In this document: in pieces, positions 21,701-36,700 of the stretch | Numbering within the stretch: the first letter of the stretch is position 1 | Layout: each line of letters begins with the position of its first letter | Assembly (NCBI RefSeq): GCF_964355755.1 | Contig: NC_092671.1 | Coordinates: 36,969,304-37,033,303 of the forward strand | DNA from: Antedon mediterranea | Lineage: Eukaryota > Echinodermata > Crinoidea > Comatulida > Antedonidae | DNA: 64,000 bases | Reading direction: 5' to 3' | Position numbers and translations under genes: made by a program | Notes under the pieces: model-generated | What the model was told of the DNA's origin: nothing | What the model saw: the letters and a program-made list of their open reading frames with translations, nothing else | Database searches by the model: none

Positions 21701-24700
21701 TACTGAATTATATTAATTTTAAAAGTGTAAAAACATGGTTAAACTACAATTTAAAAAATAGCAAGGATAAATAAAATGCACCATAATTATTATGTTTATT
21801 ACTACAGTATAATTATTGATCGATGATTATGATCAAAAATAATATGTTGAAGTGATGTACTTTTTCTTTTGAGCAGCATACTGTATATGAGCAGAATATC
21901 AAACATCTGTATGCCTATAATAAAAAAAAAGGAAGCATTTAAATACTATAATAATGTTTAAGTATTTTATAATGCAAGTAACTTCAATCTTAGTAATGCT
22001 GAGACAAATTTTCATGTTGTATGGTGGGAAACAGTATGGTGGGAAACAGTTATGTTTAAATATTTTATTGCATTTAAAAAAAGATATGTAGGATTGTTTT
22101 ACTAAATTTAAGTTTATACCAGTTGTTAGAGTCAATTATTACCATACTCACTATATGAAAACTGATATTAAATGTTTTAAAGACAAATGCTTTATTGAAT
22201 GAATGCTTTAATAATATAACATTCAATTAAATTTTGAAATATTTTCTGCATGAATTTGTTAGTGGATTTATCTATTCTTTGTACTGTGATTGTAATGTTT
22301 ATAATGAATGAAAAAAAAAATATCTACTTTTAATTTCTTAGCAATTCAAATGAATAGAATATTTCAAATCAGAATGTTAAAAATTAATTTTCATGTATTG
22401 TCAGTTTTTCTACTACGGTACTGATAAAATTCAGTTTGTCTCTCTAAAAATGTTTGACTAAATTGTATCCTTCTTTTCCGAAGATTACTTTTGCAAACAA
22501 ATACTTTTTCTAAATAGGTTTCTTCTTGGGATTTTACAGTATCTTGGTCATATTGAAAAATGTCCTAAAAGATGTAGGCCTAGTGGGTTGTATGTAAAGT
22601 ATTATTCTTCAATTGTAAGTTGGGCCTATCTGTTACTTACCCTGGTTAATGTCCATGCTACTGTACTATAACATTGATCAGAAGATACACTGTACACAAT
22701 CTTTGATACATGCAAAAAATATGGAAAAATTGAGATTTAAATAGATGACATAATTAATAACATACAGTAACAATAGCTCTAGCTCTACTATACTGCCAAC
22801 CTACTAACTGTCCGAACTGTCTGGATAAGACTCATTCATTCAAAAAATAATTTAAAAAAACAAAAATTTAAATAGGTCAATCTAGCAATCTAGATGTCTG
22901 TGATTTGAAGACAAACTACCAATAGGTCTAGTAGACTAGGCTAGTAGTAGCTGATTTCGGTCTTCAAAGTATAGTAGTGGGCGGTGGTGGCAGTGGTATT
23001 AGTAAAAGACTGTATAGTGACTAGTCCGCCAGACCTGACCTGCAGTTAGGCAGTATAGTTACGAGTAGGCCTAGCCTAGGCCCTAGTCTGTAAAATATTC
23101 ATATTAAAAAAATAAAATAATAAAAAAACAGATAATGAGGATAGGCCTAGTTGTTTGTAGTAGGAAACCTATCTACCTAATATGAGCCCATGTCATTTGT
23201 ATTCCTTCCCTGCTGTAAGGTAGGCCTACTAATTAGGCCTAGGCCTCCTACTAGCTAGGCCTAGGTAGCCTCGAAGTCTGAAGAGAAAGCAAATTAGTAT
23301 TAACTAATAATACTATTACTTCTACTCGCGAAATAAACTACGTATGTACGAGTACGCCAAAAAAATCACCTATTATGGACAACACAATGGATGGCGCACT
23401 ACTCCAATAAACTCGCCTATTGTGGACAAAAAGTCGCCTATTTTGGACAGCCAATTATGAAAGTTACCTATTATGGACAAACAACAGCGCCCTCTAGTCC
23501 CTATTATGGACAGAAAGTCCCCTATTATGGACAGAAAAGTAACCTATTATGGACAGATTTCACCAACCCTATTGAAACGTTAGCACTGTAACTGTAAAGT
23601 TTGCGATTAAGTGGAAACGTTAGGTCTTAAATTGCGGCGAGTAGGTGGAACAAATTAGGACTGTAACTTGCGATTAAGTGGAAACGTTAGCATTGCAACT
23701 TGCGATTAAGTGGAAAAGTTAGCACCGTAACTTTACGATTAAGTGGAAAAGTTAGCACTGTAACTTTGTGATTAAGTGGAAAAATTAGCACTGTAACTTT
23801 ACGATTAAGTAGAAAAGTTAGCACTGTAACTTTGCGATTTAGTGGAAAAATTAGCACTGTAACTTTACGATTAAGTGGAAAAGTAGCACTGGATGGAAGT
23901 TTGAGATTAAGAACGTTAATACTATACTGCGAAAGTGAGAATAAAGAATGAGACACTTTTCCAGACATTCAATTCAAAAGACTTTTAAATACGTCCAACA
24001 TAGGCCTACAAACAATAAGAAAGTAATAAAGATAACCTGTATTTACAATGTAAAAGGTAAAATGGACGAAGACATATTCCCAAAAAGATCAAACTTTTGT
24101 GGCGGGATTACAAGTTTAGTTAATATCTTTCTGTAATTATATTAATTTGAAGATATCACTTTTTAGGGGTTATCTAGTGACATGCCCATCAGTATTAAGA
24201 TCGACCACAACTGAAACGATTAGTGTTACAATATTCCAACCATCTGAACCTGTTTTAGTAAATGTGTCACTTATTTACGATGGGAAGGAAGTTTCATCAA
24301 CACAAGAAGAAATTTTAGGTAAGTTTCTTGTTTAATCTTTGAGTTAAAACAACACCAAAATAATTATTTTTATATTCAATACTGTGTCAGTGAAACCCAT
24401 AATTTTGTAACGTGCGCGCCGTCCAATTTTAAGTTGGCCATGCACCTGTACCTGCAGCCATCACGTTTGTACAACTGTCCCATCGTTTTGACCTTTTTAT
24501 TTATTTTTGTACCTAATAACATTACGATTCAATAAATTCAGTTTATGTTAACAGTTTGAATCTATACCGCATAATCAGGTGTATACAGATATCCGATTGC
24601 CATAATCTGAAACTTCCTATGTTGTAGTAGTAGAGAACCTCAAAAATAAAAACACATACACTTATTTAATGCCAATATGCAACGTTGATAATGACAGAGT

Positions 24701-27700
24701 ATTTCAATGAAATGGACCCTATGAAATTGTTTAAATTAAAAACAGTATTGCAGTGTATAGTTCATACTTCATCACATTCCGTGAGTTTTAGGCTAACTGG
24801 TTTAATATCATTTTATTTTTACAGGAAAGGGGAACATTGATTTTAAGGTAGGAATACATAATCAAATAATATGAAACTGATTTAAAGACCTAAACACATT
24901 ATACTTATGCCTAAAATATGGCTGCAGTTCCATGCTCACGTTAGTGTTTACTGATCGACCAACCAACCAACCGACCGACCGACATAGTAAGCTGTAATGC
25001 ATGTTGGAACAATACATCAATAATGTGCAACAACAGCAGCCTAAACACATGAAAAAAGTAGAAACATGGACATGGAACCACCATGATTTCCAATCGCTCG
25101 GTTTGGTACCTAAACAAACAACTATGTAATTTACCGTTCAGGTTTGATATTCTCTTTAATTGTATAGGTCTCAGCAAGTTTCCACAAACAACTTGTTCTT
25201 GTCTGACCCCAGCGCTCAACTTTTCCAGCTTATACCCATCTAACACGATATAAAATATACACAAGCTGTATTTATCAATGTCATGCAATATTTATCAGCT
25301 TACAATTATAGACAAATTCCAAGAATGTGAAGAGTTTTTTTAAATATATCAGATTGTCTAAACGGAGCAAGTCGCGTTTTTGTCATTAGCAGCTTTTTAT
25401 TTAGGGTTTCCGTGTAAATATTGTGAGTACTCTGCAATTATTCGCGACGTTATGTTTGTTTAAACACACAACCTTAATGTGATCACTACTCACGTTCAGC
25501 CAATTTACACTAACCTTTCCATCACCTGACAATTTCTTCTCTTATATAATGTCTATTTCGCAAGCGATTAAAAGTAGGTTTTGTGTATATTATAAACATT
25601 CCATGATTGGGTTTATTTAGTTTGTTCACCGACTGGTGCAGTTCATTGCATCTGGAGAAGGATATTGTATGGCAGGGGCGTTTACCAAATAAATCAATTT
25701 TGGCCTAGTTTGGAGTAGCCTATCAAGCCTAGCCAGTCAAGCACATATCCCTCTTGACGTCGAAAATAAATGTGTTCAAATGTTTAAAGAACTTCTAATA
25801 ATAAATTTGTAATTACTCACAAAAATGGAGAAAACCATGAAGTTATAAAATTGTCATACCTCCTCCATGGAGAAAACGATAACTTTTCGTAGGCCCATTG
25901 GATTATGGTATAAACACCGAGTATAGCTTAAAATAGGTCTAATTGTGTTTGATAAAATTACAATCATGTTTGCATAGGCCTACTATAAATGATATTTTCG
26001 TTGATTAAATTTTGAAGAAAAAACTAACGTTATTTTTAAAATTTAGGTACCGAATCTACTACGAGGTGAAGCCATATTAAAAGTATGCGGTAACTGCGTT
26101 CCTGGAAACACTAAAGAGTATACATTTTTTAATTCAAGTCTTGTTCGTATTGAAGAAAAGGGGTCTTCTGTATTTCTTCAAACTGATAGACCAATTTATA
26201 AGCCCGGCCAAACAGGTTAGTGACATTGGGAAATAGCGTGCTCGTGCAAAAACTCCCGAATGTGATTGAGTTTTAAAAGTTTGTAAAAGTTTAAAAAAAG
26301 TTAAAATACAGTAGGCGGCGTCCTGTATTATTGTTCCCGTTTTGTGTATATTTTCTGCTTGTGGAAAAATGTTGTGAAAAGAGGAAAAAAATACAACAAA
26401 ATAAAAAGATTAATGAATACATATATTCCCCATTTGATTATCCAGTATACAGTGTAATGTTTCCAGAATACAATAAGTGTGACTGTGTCTAAGAATTCAT
26501 GTTAATTATTTTGTGATAGTAGTAGTAGTAGTCTTCAGTTTAAGAATTCGGTAAGTCAGGCTCAAAATCACTGACACTAACTAGGCTAGGCAGGCCTAGA
26601 AATAACCTACACCCAAGCACACCACCTGTATGCGACATATATTTCCTGCTAGGCCTACACTTGGTTGGGGTTGGAAAATGTTTACCAGATATTTATGCAT
26701 TTGTCACACGTGTCATCTCCATAAAAAAAATGTCATAATATCTTTGTTTTTTTACAGTACTTATCCGAGCCTTTTTGGTGGATCCAGATTTGAGACCAAA
26801 AGATGCAGAGGTGAGGAGAAATAAAAACTTGTTTGGAAAAATGATTAAAAAAATAATAAAATAAGATTTAATATACCTAAATCATACATATAATGTTAAC
26901 CAATACACAGTGATTTTCAAACATTTGGTGTATTTGATTGGGGTCTTTACTTTTGAGTTTTTTTGTTGAGTATTATTAACGGAGTATTTTCAACATTGGG
27001 TTTAAACCAGCTTTGGTTACTTTGATAGTAAACAAACAAATTATTTATTAACATTAATTAGCATTTAAATAAAAAAAGTACTTTTCTCTGAGCACAAAAG
27101 TTTTCCAATTAAATATGCCAATTGTTACATTTACCTAGTTGTTTACATGATGATACAACTAAGGATAATGTTCCTTTCTAATGAATATTATTATCTTTTC
27201 TATTATTATTAAAGCAGCAATTGTTAATGTTTAGTATCCATAAAGTAGGATATATTTGCATCAAGGTCAATAACTCTGTCAGTAGGCCTAACTCCCTAAG
27301 TGCTGGAAATTATCAAATCATTTTTGTGAAGTTTAATCAATCAATATAACCTATACATAACCCAGCCACCATTAATTTCTCCTAAACTGACCAGGGTGCC
27401 CGTTAAATTGTAAATCCAGTGCACTGTGTTAAGGTATAAAAAGATTTTATTTTAAGAAAACCCAGCCGGGCTAGTGGGTGTCCTACTAAGTATAGTAAAA
27501 AAGACCATTACCTTGAATCATACTTATCGAGATTTAGAAATTTAAAATTAGAAACATAGTTATTTGTCCAGTGGTGTATAATTGGCCTAAAAATCCAATA
27601 TAAAAAAAGCTACCGTAGTTGAAGTAACATAATTTATTTCAATAATTTAATTTTTAAAATAAAATTAACCAAAGCATTCATAAAAATAACAATCAGTGAC

Positions 27701-30700
27701 ACTTTACATTGTTGCATCTCATGAGTTCTTTAACTAATATGGTCTAATGTTATTTGTATCTAGATATTTGCTTATGTGGTTGACCCTCGGGGGTCACGGA
27801 TGATACAGTGGGAAAATGTGGAACCAATGTGTTGTGGTAAGAACTTTTGTTTGTTTCATATACAAATATTTTCATTTTTGTTAAATTTCATTTCTGACTC
27901 GCCAATTACAGGATGGATAAACTATTTAAAATAAACTAAGTCTCATTTGAGGCTTATTAGGGAGTGGAGTCGAAAGAGTTGTGAGTTACTTTGGCACTAG
28001 GTCAGGATTGAACCCTGGACCTTTGGATTGGAAGGCAAGAATGTTAACCACCAAGCCACATCTCCACTATTCTAGACATAACTTATTAAATATAATAATA
28101 TTTGTTTGGAAACTTTTAAAAAAGTACGTAGTTTACCAAGGGGGCAAGTAATAAGCATTAGCAAAACACTTCCCTTATTTAATCTTGTGAACTTTCGTCT
28201 CTGGACGGCAGATGGTAATTTAACACTGACGGTTGTGGAACATTGACAGTATGCAAGTACCACTCGTCAAGGCCTGTTCAGCTCTGTCTACACTATCAAA
28301 CTTTATGTGACAAAAAAATGTGATGTGTCCATGGACATGACGATGTCATATCACCACATTATTTTGGCATAGCACTACCATATTTGGGCACATCATACTT
28401 TTTTTTGGTCAAAATAGTTTGATAGTGTAGACAGAGCTTTAAATTGCGGTCCTGAAATGAATGCTTGTTATTGACACCGATAAAATATAGTATACAAAAT
28501 AAATTAAAAATGTGGGCGAGGAGGGATAGAGTCAGATAAGTCAGAAAGACATTAAGTTCAACCCACCCCAATATATAACATTTACACACATGAAAAAAAC
28601 AAAAATTACGTAAACTATTAAAATATTTAAAAAAACAAAGCTACGATCTTATTTCAGCAGTTAATTATTTTAGTAATAATAATTTAATTAGATAATTCAG
28701 ATATTCAAATATTTAAAGCAACCAAGAATATTTAGTAGAATCAAAATTTACAATACAGAATTAAGTAGAGCATAACTGAAATAATATCGTTAGTGTTTCA
28801 TATCTGACTATTAAAAATGGCTGACAACATCACGACTTCCTTTTAAACTCTTATCTACAGTGTTTCATTGACTCAGGTTTATCAATGTTTTCTTTTCAAA
28901 TATCTTTGTTTTTTTTGTTACAGGAATCTTTAACTTAACCTTTCCCTTGTCGGATCAACCTATTTTCGGAGAATGGTTTATTTATGCTGAAGAACAAGGC
29001 CAAGTGTACAACGTCAGCTTTGAAGTCAAAGAATATGGTAAATTTAAATACTATTTTAAAGATATATTGTCCCCCTGAAAACAAAATTTTTTAAAATTTT
29101 TTTTGTGGATTCTGCTATTTAAATTTAATTTTTAATCACATAATAGTTATTCACTTTGACCAAAAACTGGATCGAAAAAAAAATGTAATTGAAAGCAAAA
29201 AATTAAATTAAAATTAAACGTTTCTTTTGTCTTTTAATAAATAAGTGAAATAATTTTTTTTTAGCAGAAGTGAATAACTTTATTAAAACTGCAAAATGGC
29301 GTATTAAAAGTCTGATTTTATTCATCTTCATTTTTTTAAACGTTTTTGGGGGACAATACATCTTTAACTTTTTGTCTAATTTTTGATTAAAAAAATATAT
29401 TCCGAAAGTACACAATTTTTTCATACATTTTATGATGTATTCTGAAAATCAGATGCAGAGGATACAACCAATTATGGATTTGTCACTGCACACACTTTTA
29501 CTTTATAAATGAAAAATTCAAAAAAATAGTGTAAAAGCCTTCCATTTGGTTGTGTCAATATATTTAGGTCATATCAACAATTGTTCAATCTTCCCTAGTT
29601 ATTCATACGTACTTCCTTCACTCCATAGGGTCACATTTTATCAGCTGTTGTAGTTAAGTAGGCCAGAAACGTGATGTCTGTAATGCTGTTCTAAAGCTCT
29701 GTCCACACTATCAAACTAGTGTGATGTGTCCAAATATGGTAGTGATATGCCCAAATATGGTACTGATATGGCATCATCATTTCCATATATGGGCATATCC
29801 CATTTTTTTGTTCACATAAAGTTGATAGTTTAGACAGAGCTTAATTATTAGTTTGAGTTGATAATTCTCTATTAATATTATTTATATTAAACTCAACATC
29901 ATAATAATGAATAAAAATGTTTGTTTGTTTCCGCCATGTTTTCGAAATGTAATTATAATTTGACATGTCCACTAATGTTATGCCAACATTGTCTGAATGT
30001 CAATTGAGATACTAAACTAAACAAAGCAAAGAGAGATATAACTTAATGTAAATCTTTCAGAGAATATTCTATATTGGTGAGAAATTATATAAAAAAAAAT
30101 AATTATAAAATGAATAATGATTACTTTTACAATTTCTTTAGTACTGCCTCGATTTCACATTGACGTGGAACCTCCAAAGTATATTGTTGGATTTGAAGAT
30201 TGTTATCCAATTGTTATAAGTGCAAGGTAAGTCAATTAAAATTATGTGGCTGAATATAGTCCCATGTTCGCATATAATCTCACGCCTAAAATAAGTTTTA
30301 TATCAGGCCCTAAAATGAAAGGTTGAACTTAATTTGATGTCCTATCTTTTGCATTACAATTTGCGAAGTTTAGGGAGGGCTCGGGCTGACTAGGGCTCCC
30401 CTTGGATCCCCCCCCCCCCTGGTCATTGGTAATTGTTATTTATATGTTGCTAAGATACTATATTTTCACCTGACAATGACCGACGATGAAAGTTGGAAAC
30501 TGTAGTGGTACTTTTTTGGCTTAGAAAAAAAGGAACTTCATCAAAAAAATACTATATTTTGGTAAATCAACTGTTATCAAAGCTGCATTTAGCCCGTTTT
30601 TCAACTACAAAAATATTATTTTGTGAAAGAGAGGATTTAAAATGGAAGTTATCAGTGTCAGAAAAGTAATTACTTGAATTAATTCCTTCCTTTTTGGCTC

Positions 30701-33700
30701 ACTTTGAAACCAAAATAATTCATCAACACGGCGTATCCTTAAAGATCACTAGCCTGCTCGTGTCAAACATTTGTACAGGATGTATTCGGGATGTCAATTA
30801 TATAAATGTTTTCCTGTTTTGAAGAAAATGGGGATGTAGACAATTTTTTTTAATTTTAAAATAAGTTCAAGAATTAAATGAATGCAAATTATTTGAAATT
30901 TTAGAGATAATTAGCGTTTATTTCTGAAATAAAAAAAATACATTGATATTGGCAGTATTTAGGAAAGCCCAAATTGCCACATTCAATTGCATACCAAACT
31001 GGTCCCTTCTGTCATTTGCATAAACTATGCCAAAATGTGTACAGTGTACCTTTTTCTTTAAAACAATCATAAATAAGGTAAAATAATTGTGATCTTAATG
31101 ACTAATTTATACTGTTTGCATTTACATGAGAATTGGCATTTTAAAAAGAAAGGTAGACAGGAATTAGTAAGTTGCAACACTGTCTATAATCTAAAGCTCT
31201 GTCTACACTATCAAACTTTATGTGACAAAAAAAATGTGATGTGCACATATACTGTATGGACACGATGATGTCATATCACTACCATATTTGGGAATATCAT
31301 ACCATAGGTTGGCACATCAAACTTTTTTTGTCAAACTAGTTTGATAGTGTAGACAGAGATTTATTTATTTACCATTTCCTGTTGCAGCTATGTATATGGG
31401 CAACCAGTTCAGGGCAAGTTGATGGTGACCAGTAACGTCCATGGTGTTGGCTACTTTGAAGACCGTAGGGGACACCCACAAGAAAATACTGTGAACGTTA
31501 GTGTGCCAAGTTTTTAATTTCAATAATGCATTTCCGTCAAAAAATAATTTTAAAAATTTAAGACAGAAACAAAAGCAAAACTTTGAATAAAAATAAGGAT
31601 TATTTATACTATAAACTAATTTAAAAATCACTACTGAAACTAGTATTGGTAATAATATATTCTACAATAAAACTTTAAGAAAATAAACAATTTTACAGAT
31701 TGATGGTTCTGCAACTGTACGTGTTTGTCCAGAAAAGTATGTTGACGGTCTTTATGGTGACTACTTTCGAGGTGTCCTTCACATAGAAGCCAAAGTGGTT
31801 GCATCCGATGGGAACACTTTTTCTGTGATTGATGAATCGTGTCCAATCTACAAACAACAGTTGATACATATTAAGTTTTCCCAGGGCACAAAGCAACATT
31901 TTAAGCCAGGGTTACCATATAAAGGAAAGGTATGAACACAAAGAACACTAAACAACACTAAAACGTAAGAACACTAAAACACTAAACAACACTAATGTAA
32001 GAACACTAAACAACACTAAAACAGCAATTTTTATCATTAGATAACACCATAGAGAATCTCTATGATTTACACCAGTTTCCAGCAAGCTATGTTATTATTG
32101 TAAATTTTTCGTGACAAAAAGGGGATAAATAACAGATTCAACATGTTGTGGGAGGTAAAGATGATACAGTGAAAAACAAAGTATGGCGGGAATTATAATG
32201 ATTATATTTAGGAAGCCGCTGTCATTAAGAAAAGAAATGATCATTGTTTTGAGGAAAATATTTGCACAACTGATGGAAAAAGTGAGCAGCTTTGACATGA
32301 TGCAGGAAGTATTGTCTGGTAATAGGAAGCTTGTTGATTGGACGCTAGTGCTGTCTGAATAACCTCCCCAGCTGGGTGTTTTAAAGTCATTAGGCCTAAT
32401 AATTTGTTGGTAATTACTCTTGATGCTGAGATAAAGAACGCCCCACCTTTCATATACAAGAAGCAGATGTCTAAATTTTGTGTCTGCAAGATTGTTAAAT
32501 TTACGAATAAAAAACAAATGTTTTTAATTTGTTGTTATGATATCAATTATAATACTTCCTGTGATTTTGAATAGTTCAACTTTATAGCTAAATTAATTTT
32601 GTTTCGGTTAATTAGTCTGGAGCACTTTTATTATGCCATAAAGAATATGAAAACTAGCTTTGTAATGCTTTTATAACAAACCAAATTTTATGACAGTGGA
32701 ACAGTAATTAAATAGCCATCACATTGGCAAGGGTTGGATGCTCACTCGCTCCATGGTTCTGGTGGTAAAACAAGTCTTTTCTGATAAGGACTATAAACCG
32801 TAGGTCCGGTGTACACATGTAGCTCATGTGCACTTTAAAGAACCTAGTACATATTTAGAGACGAGTAAGGGGTTACCCCGGTGTACTAGTTCACACACAC
32901 ACTGTCGTGGACAGACGTAATGGCGCCGTAGTTGGCTGCCGATGACACGATGTGACCCTTAGGGGAGAAGAATGTTTTTGAAAAGGTGTAACATCTAAGT
33001 CCACAGCGCTCTGATCTTATTGAAATAGGGCTATATAAATGTCGCATTACATTACATGCCTTTTGGATGTGTTTTCTACTACTTTTACCTTCTTCTTATT
33101 TCAAGTGTTTTATATGTGTTGTCTTGTTTTGTCCTGCATATTCTTGCTCCTCCAAGCTGTCACCTGGGATGTTTGTTACATTCTTATGTTTTTATTTGAA
33201 ATAAAGGATGATTTTAAGTATTTATAATTTAACATAAAGTGTTTATTCAAGAATTCTAACAATATGTAAGTTGTTTAATGGGGAATAATTTTAATATGCT
33301 CTCTGAAGTAAAATTTATTTCTTGAACCATAACCGAATTCAGACCTATCTTATAGACACTGTACCTTTATCATAACAAATTTGTAAACCCTATTTTAATC
33401 CAAATGCCAACTCGATGTCAATGGCTACCAGATGTCTCTATGAAGTTGGTTACTTGAACCATTACTAAATATACTGTACATGTTTATTCAACATTCCATT
33501 CAATAAGGTTGATTCAATTGAAATAACATAGAATTTTTACTATGCTTACTTATACAGATTTTAGTTACCTACCCAGATGGATCACCAGCAGATGGCGTCA
33601 CTATCAGAGTCAAGACAGCAGCAGTCCAGGAGGAGGCAGCTTTTAATGAGGAATTTGTTTCAAGGAATGGCGCTGTCTCGTTTCAAATCCCAGTAATTGA

Positions 33701-36700
33701 GATTTCAACACAAATGCTTTGGCTTGAGGTGAGTAAGCTTTCAAAATAGTGATATTATAAGCATATAAATAATTTTGCTCAATATTTTATTTATTTTATT
33801 GTTTATTGTTTTTATATTTCTTTTTATGTATTACACATTGTCGGGGCCCTCATAAGGCAAGCCTTTGCTTCAAGTGCGGGGCCCCAGTTATTATTGTTCT
33901 AAAAATGCATTTTTCACATCCATAGATGTAGATGCAGGTCACTTCTAAATGTCACCTTTTCAATAATTCTTGTTGTTCTTTTAGCGCTATGAGACATCAG
34001 TAAATAGCGCTTTATAAAAGTTTATTATTATTAATTATTATTATTTACTATATAATTTATAATTACAGGCTTTAGTGACGGCCATTGATGGTAAACCAGT
34101 AAAAGAATTCACTTACTCTTCAGAATACCTAACAATTTACAGTTGGTTCTCGCCATCAAAGAGCCATCTTCTGCTAAGCAATCTCAATGAAGGGGAGGTT
34201 GAGGTAAGAAATGCATTTTTGCCCTGTAGCTTGGTGGTGATCAGCTATACTGTAGTTCAATAATCTTGCCTCAATTCTGCACTTCTCTAGTTTTCTGTCT
34301 ACACACTACTACTACTACTACTTTCTATACACTATCAAACTAGTTTGACAAAAAAAGGGTGATGTACACAAAGATCATCATGTCCATATATGGGCACATC
34401 ACATTTTTTTTGTCACATAAAGTTTGAAAGTGTAGACAGAGCTGTATGAGATACTGTATATGAGATAATGCACATGAGATACTGCACATGAGATACTTCA
34501 CATAAGATACTACATATGAGATACTGCACATGAGATACCGTACATGAGATGCGGCACGTGAGATACTGCACGTGAGGTACTGCACATGTGATACTGCACG
34601 TGTGATACTGTACATGAGATACTGCACATGAGATGTAAATATTATGACCTTTAATATCTGTATCTTTGTGTACCATCAAACCAGTATCCAATTTAAAGAC
34701 TTGTAGAATGAATTGTTTTATTTCCATTAGGTTGGCAGCATGGCAAGAATTGGACTCATGTCAACGATGCCATGTAACTTTACTTTAAATTACGATATCA
34801 TTTCAAGAGGGCGCATAGTTACCTCCAACAGTCGCATGATTACTGAGCAACGGTCGGAAGAATTCACCTCACAAGGTCAGTAACTTCACAACTCCCATTG
34901 AAGTGCAAGATTTATTTGTTAATCTCTGTCTACACTATCAAACTAGTTTGACAAAAAAGTGTGATGTGCCCAAATATGGTAGTGATATGCCCAGATATGG
35001 TTATATGACATCATCATGTCCATATATGAGCACATCAATTTTTAATTAACGTTATTATATACCTATAACAATGTATTATTGTAGTACTCGGTATACTATG
35101 CTATCCTATTTTTTTAATGTGTTTTATGAATGTTTCATTATTTTTCTTAAAATAATAAGTAGGATATATGTACATACATTTTTGTTACAGATACTTTGAA
35201 CACAACAATGTTAAATGTTGGATGCCACGTAACTTTTGATGTTGAAGTGACCCACGCTATGGCTCCTGGATTCCAGGTCGTTGGTTATATGGTCAAGCAG
35301 GACCGAGAGGGTGTGACCGACACAGTGACCATTCCAGTTGCACACAATCTGCAGAATAAAGTACATTTTTTTTTCTTAAAAATAAATTCTAAAGAATGAA
35401 TTAACTTAATTCAAAAAATAATCTTCATAAAAAACTATGTAGCTTTTCTTATGTAAAAAATATGACTTTCTTATCTGAATTATAAAGTTTTATGAAAGTC
35501 TTATATTTGTTTCCCTAGGTAACTGTGACATCATCAGTAAATGAGACTTATCCTGGTAGGAAAGTTGACATTACCATCAACTCCACACCTGGATCATGTG
35601 TGTGTATTTTGTCAGTGGACAGAAGTGTACATTTAATGAAGCCAAATTACCATCTAACCATTGACAAGGTATATATGTACAAAGATAGGCATAGTATAAT
35701 GAGTTCTTAAGCTTGGTTCGCACTAGAGACGCAGGTATGTGTACAAAGATAGGCATAGTATGATGAGTTCTTAAGCTTGGTTCCCACTAGAGACGCAGGT
35801 ATGTGTACAAAGATAGGCATAGTATAATGAGTTCTTAAGCTTGGTTCGCACTAGAGACGCAGGTATTACAAAGATAGGCATAGTATAATGAATTCTTAAA
35901 GCTTGGTTCCCACTAGAGACGCAGGTATATTTACAAAGATAGGCATAGTATAATGAGTTCTTAAGCTTGGTTCCCACTTGAGACGCAGGTATATGTACAA
36001 AGATAGGCATAGTATAATGAGTTCTTAAGCTTGGTTCCCACTTGAGACGCAGGTATTACAAAGATAGGCATAGTATAATGAGTTCTTAAAGCTTGGTTCC
36101 CACTAGAGACGCAGGTATATTTACAAAGATAGGCATAGTATAATGAGTTCTTAAGCTTGGTTCCCACTTGAGACGCAGGTATATGTACAAAGATAGGCAT
36201 AGTATAATGAGTTCTTAAGCTTGGTTCCCACTAGAGACGCAGGTATATGTACAAAGATAGGCATAGTATAATGAGTTCTTAAGCTTGGTTCCCACTAGAG
36301 ACGCAGGTATATTTACAAAGATAGGCATAGTATAATGAGTTCTTAAGCTTGGTTCCCACTTGAGACGCAGGTATATGTACAAAGATAGGCATAGTATAAT
36401 GAGTTCTTAAGCTTGGTTCCCACTAGAGACGCAGGTATATGTACAAAGATAGGCATAGTATAATGAGTTCTTAAGCTTGGTTCGCACTAGAGACGCAGGT
36501 ATATGTACAAAGATAGGCATAGTATGATGAGTTCTTAAGCTTGGTTCGCACTAGAGACGCAACGCAAGGACGTAGACGCAATGCAAGAAAGTTGATCAAT
36601 CACAAGCGATTGCTTGAATAGTCCATCGCTTGTGATTGGTCAAATCACTTGCGTTATGCTCTGAGTCTCTAGTGCGTACCATGCTTTATCACTATCTCAA

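Noticed and set aside
27895-28077. tRNA gene candidate
   Set aside because: A/B boxes are present, but the cloverleaf is poor and a dispersed body follows, so it is a SINE head.
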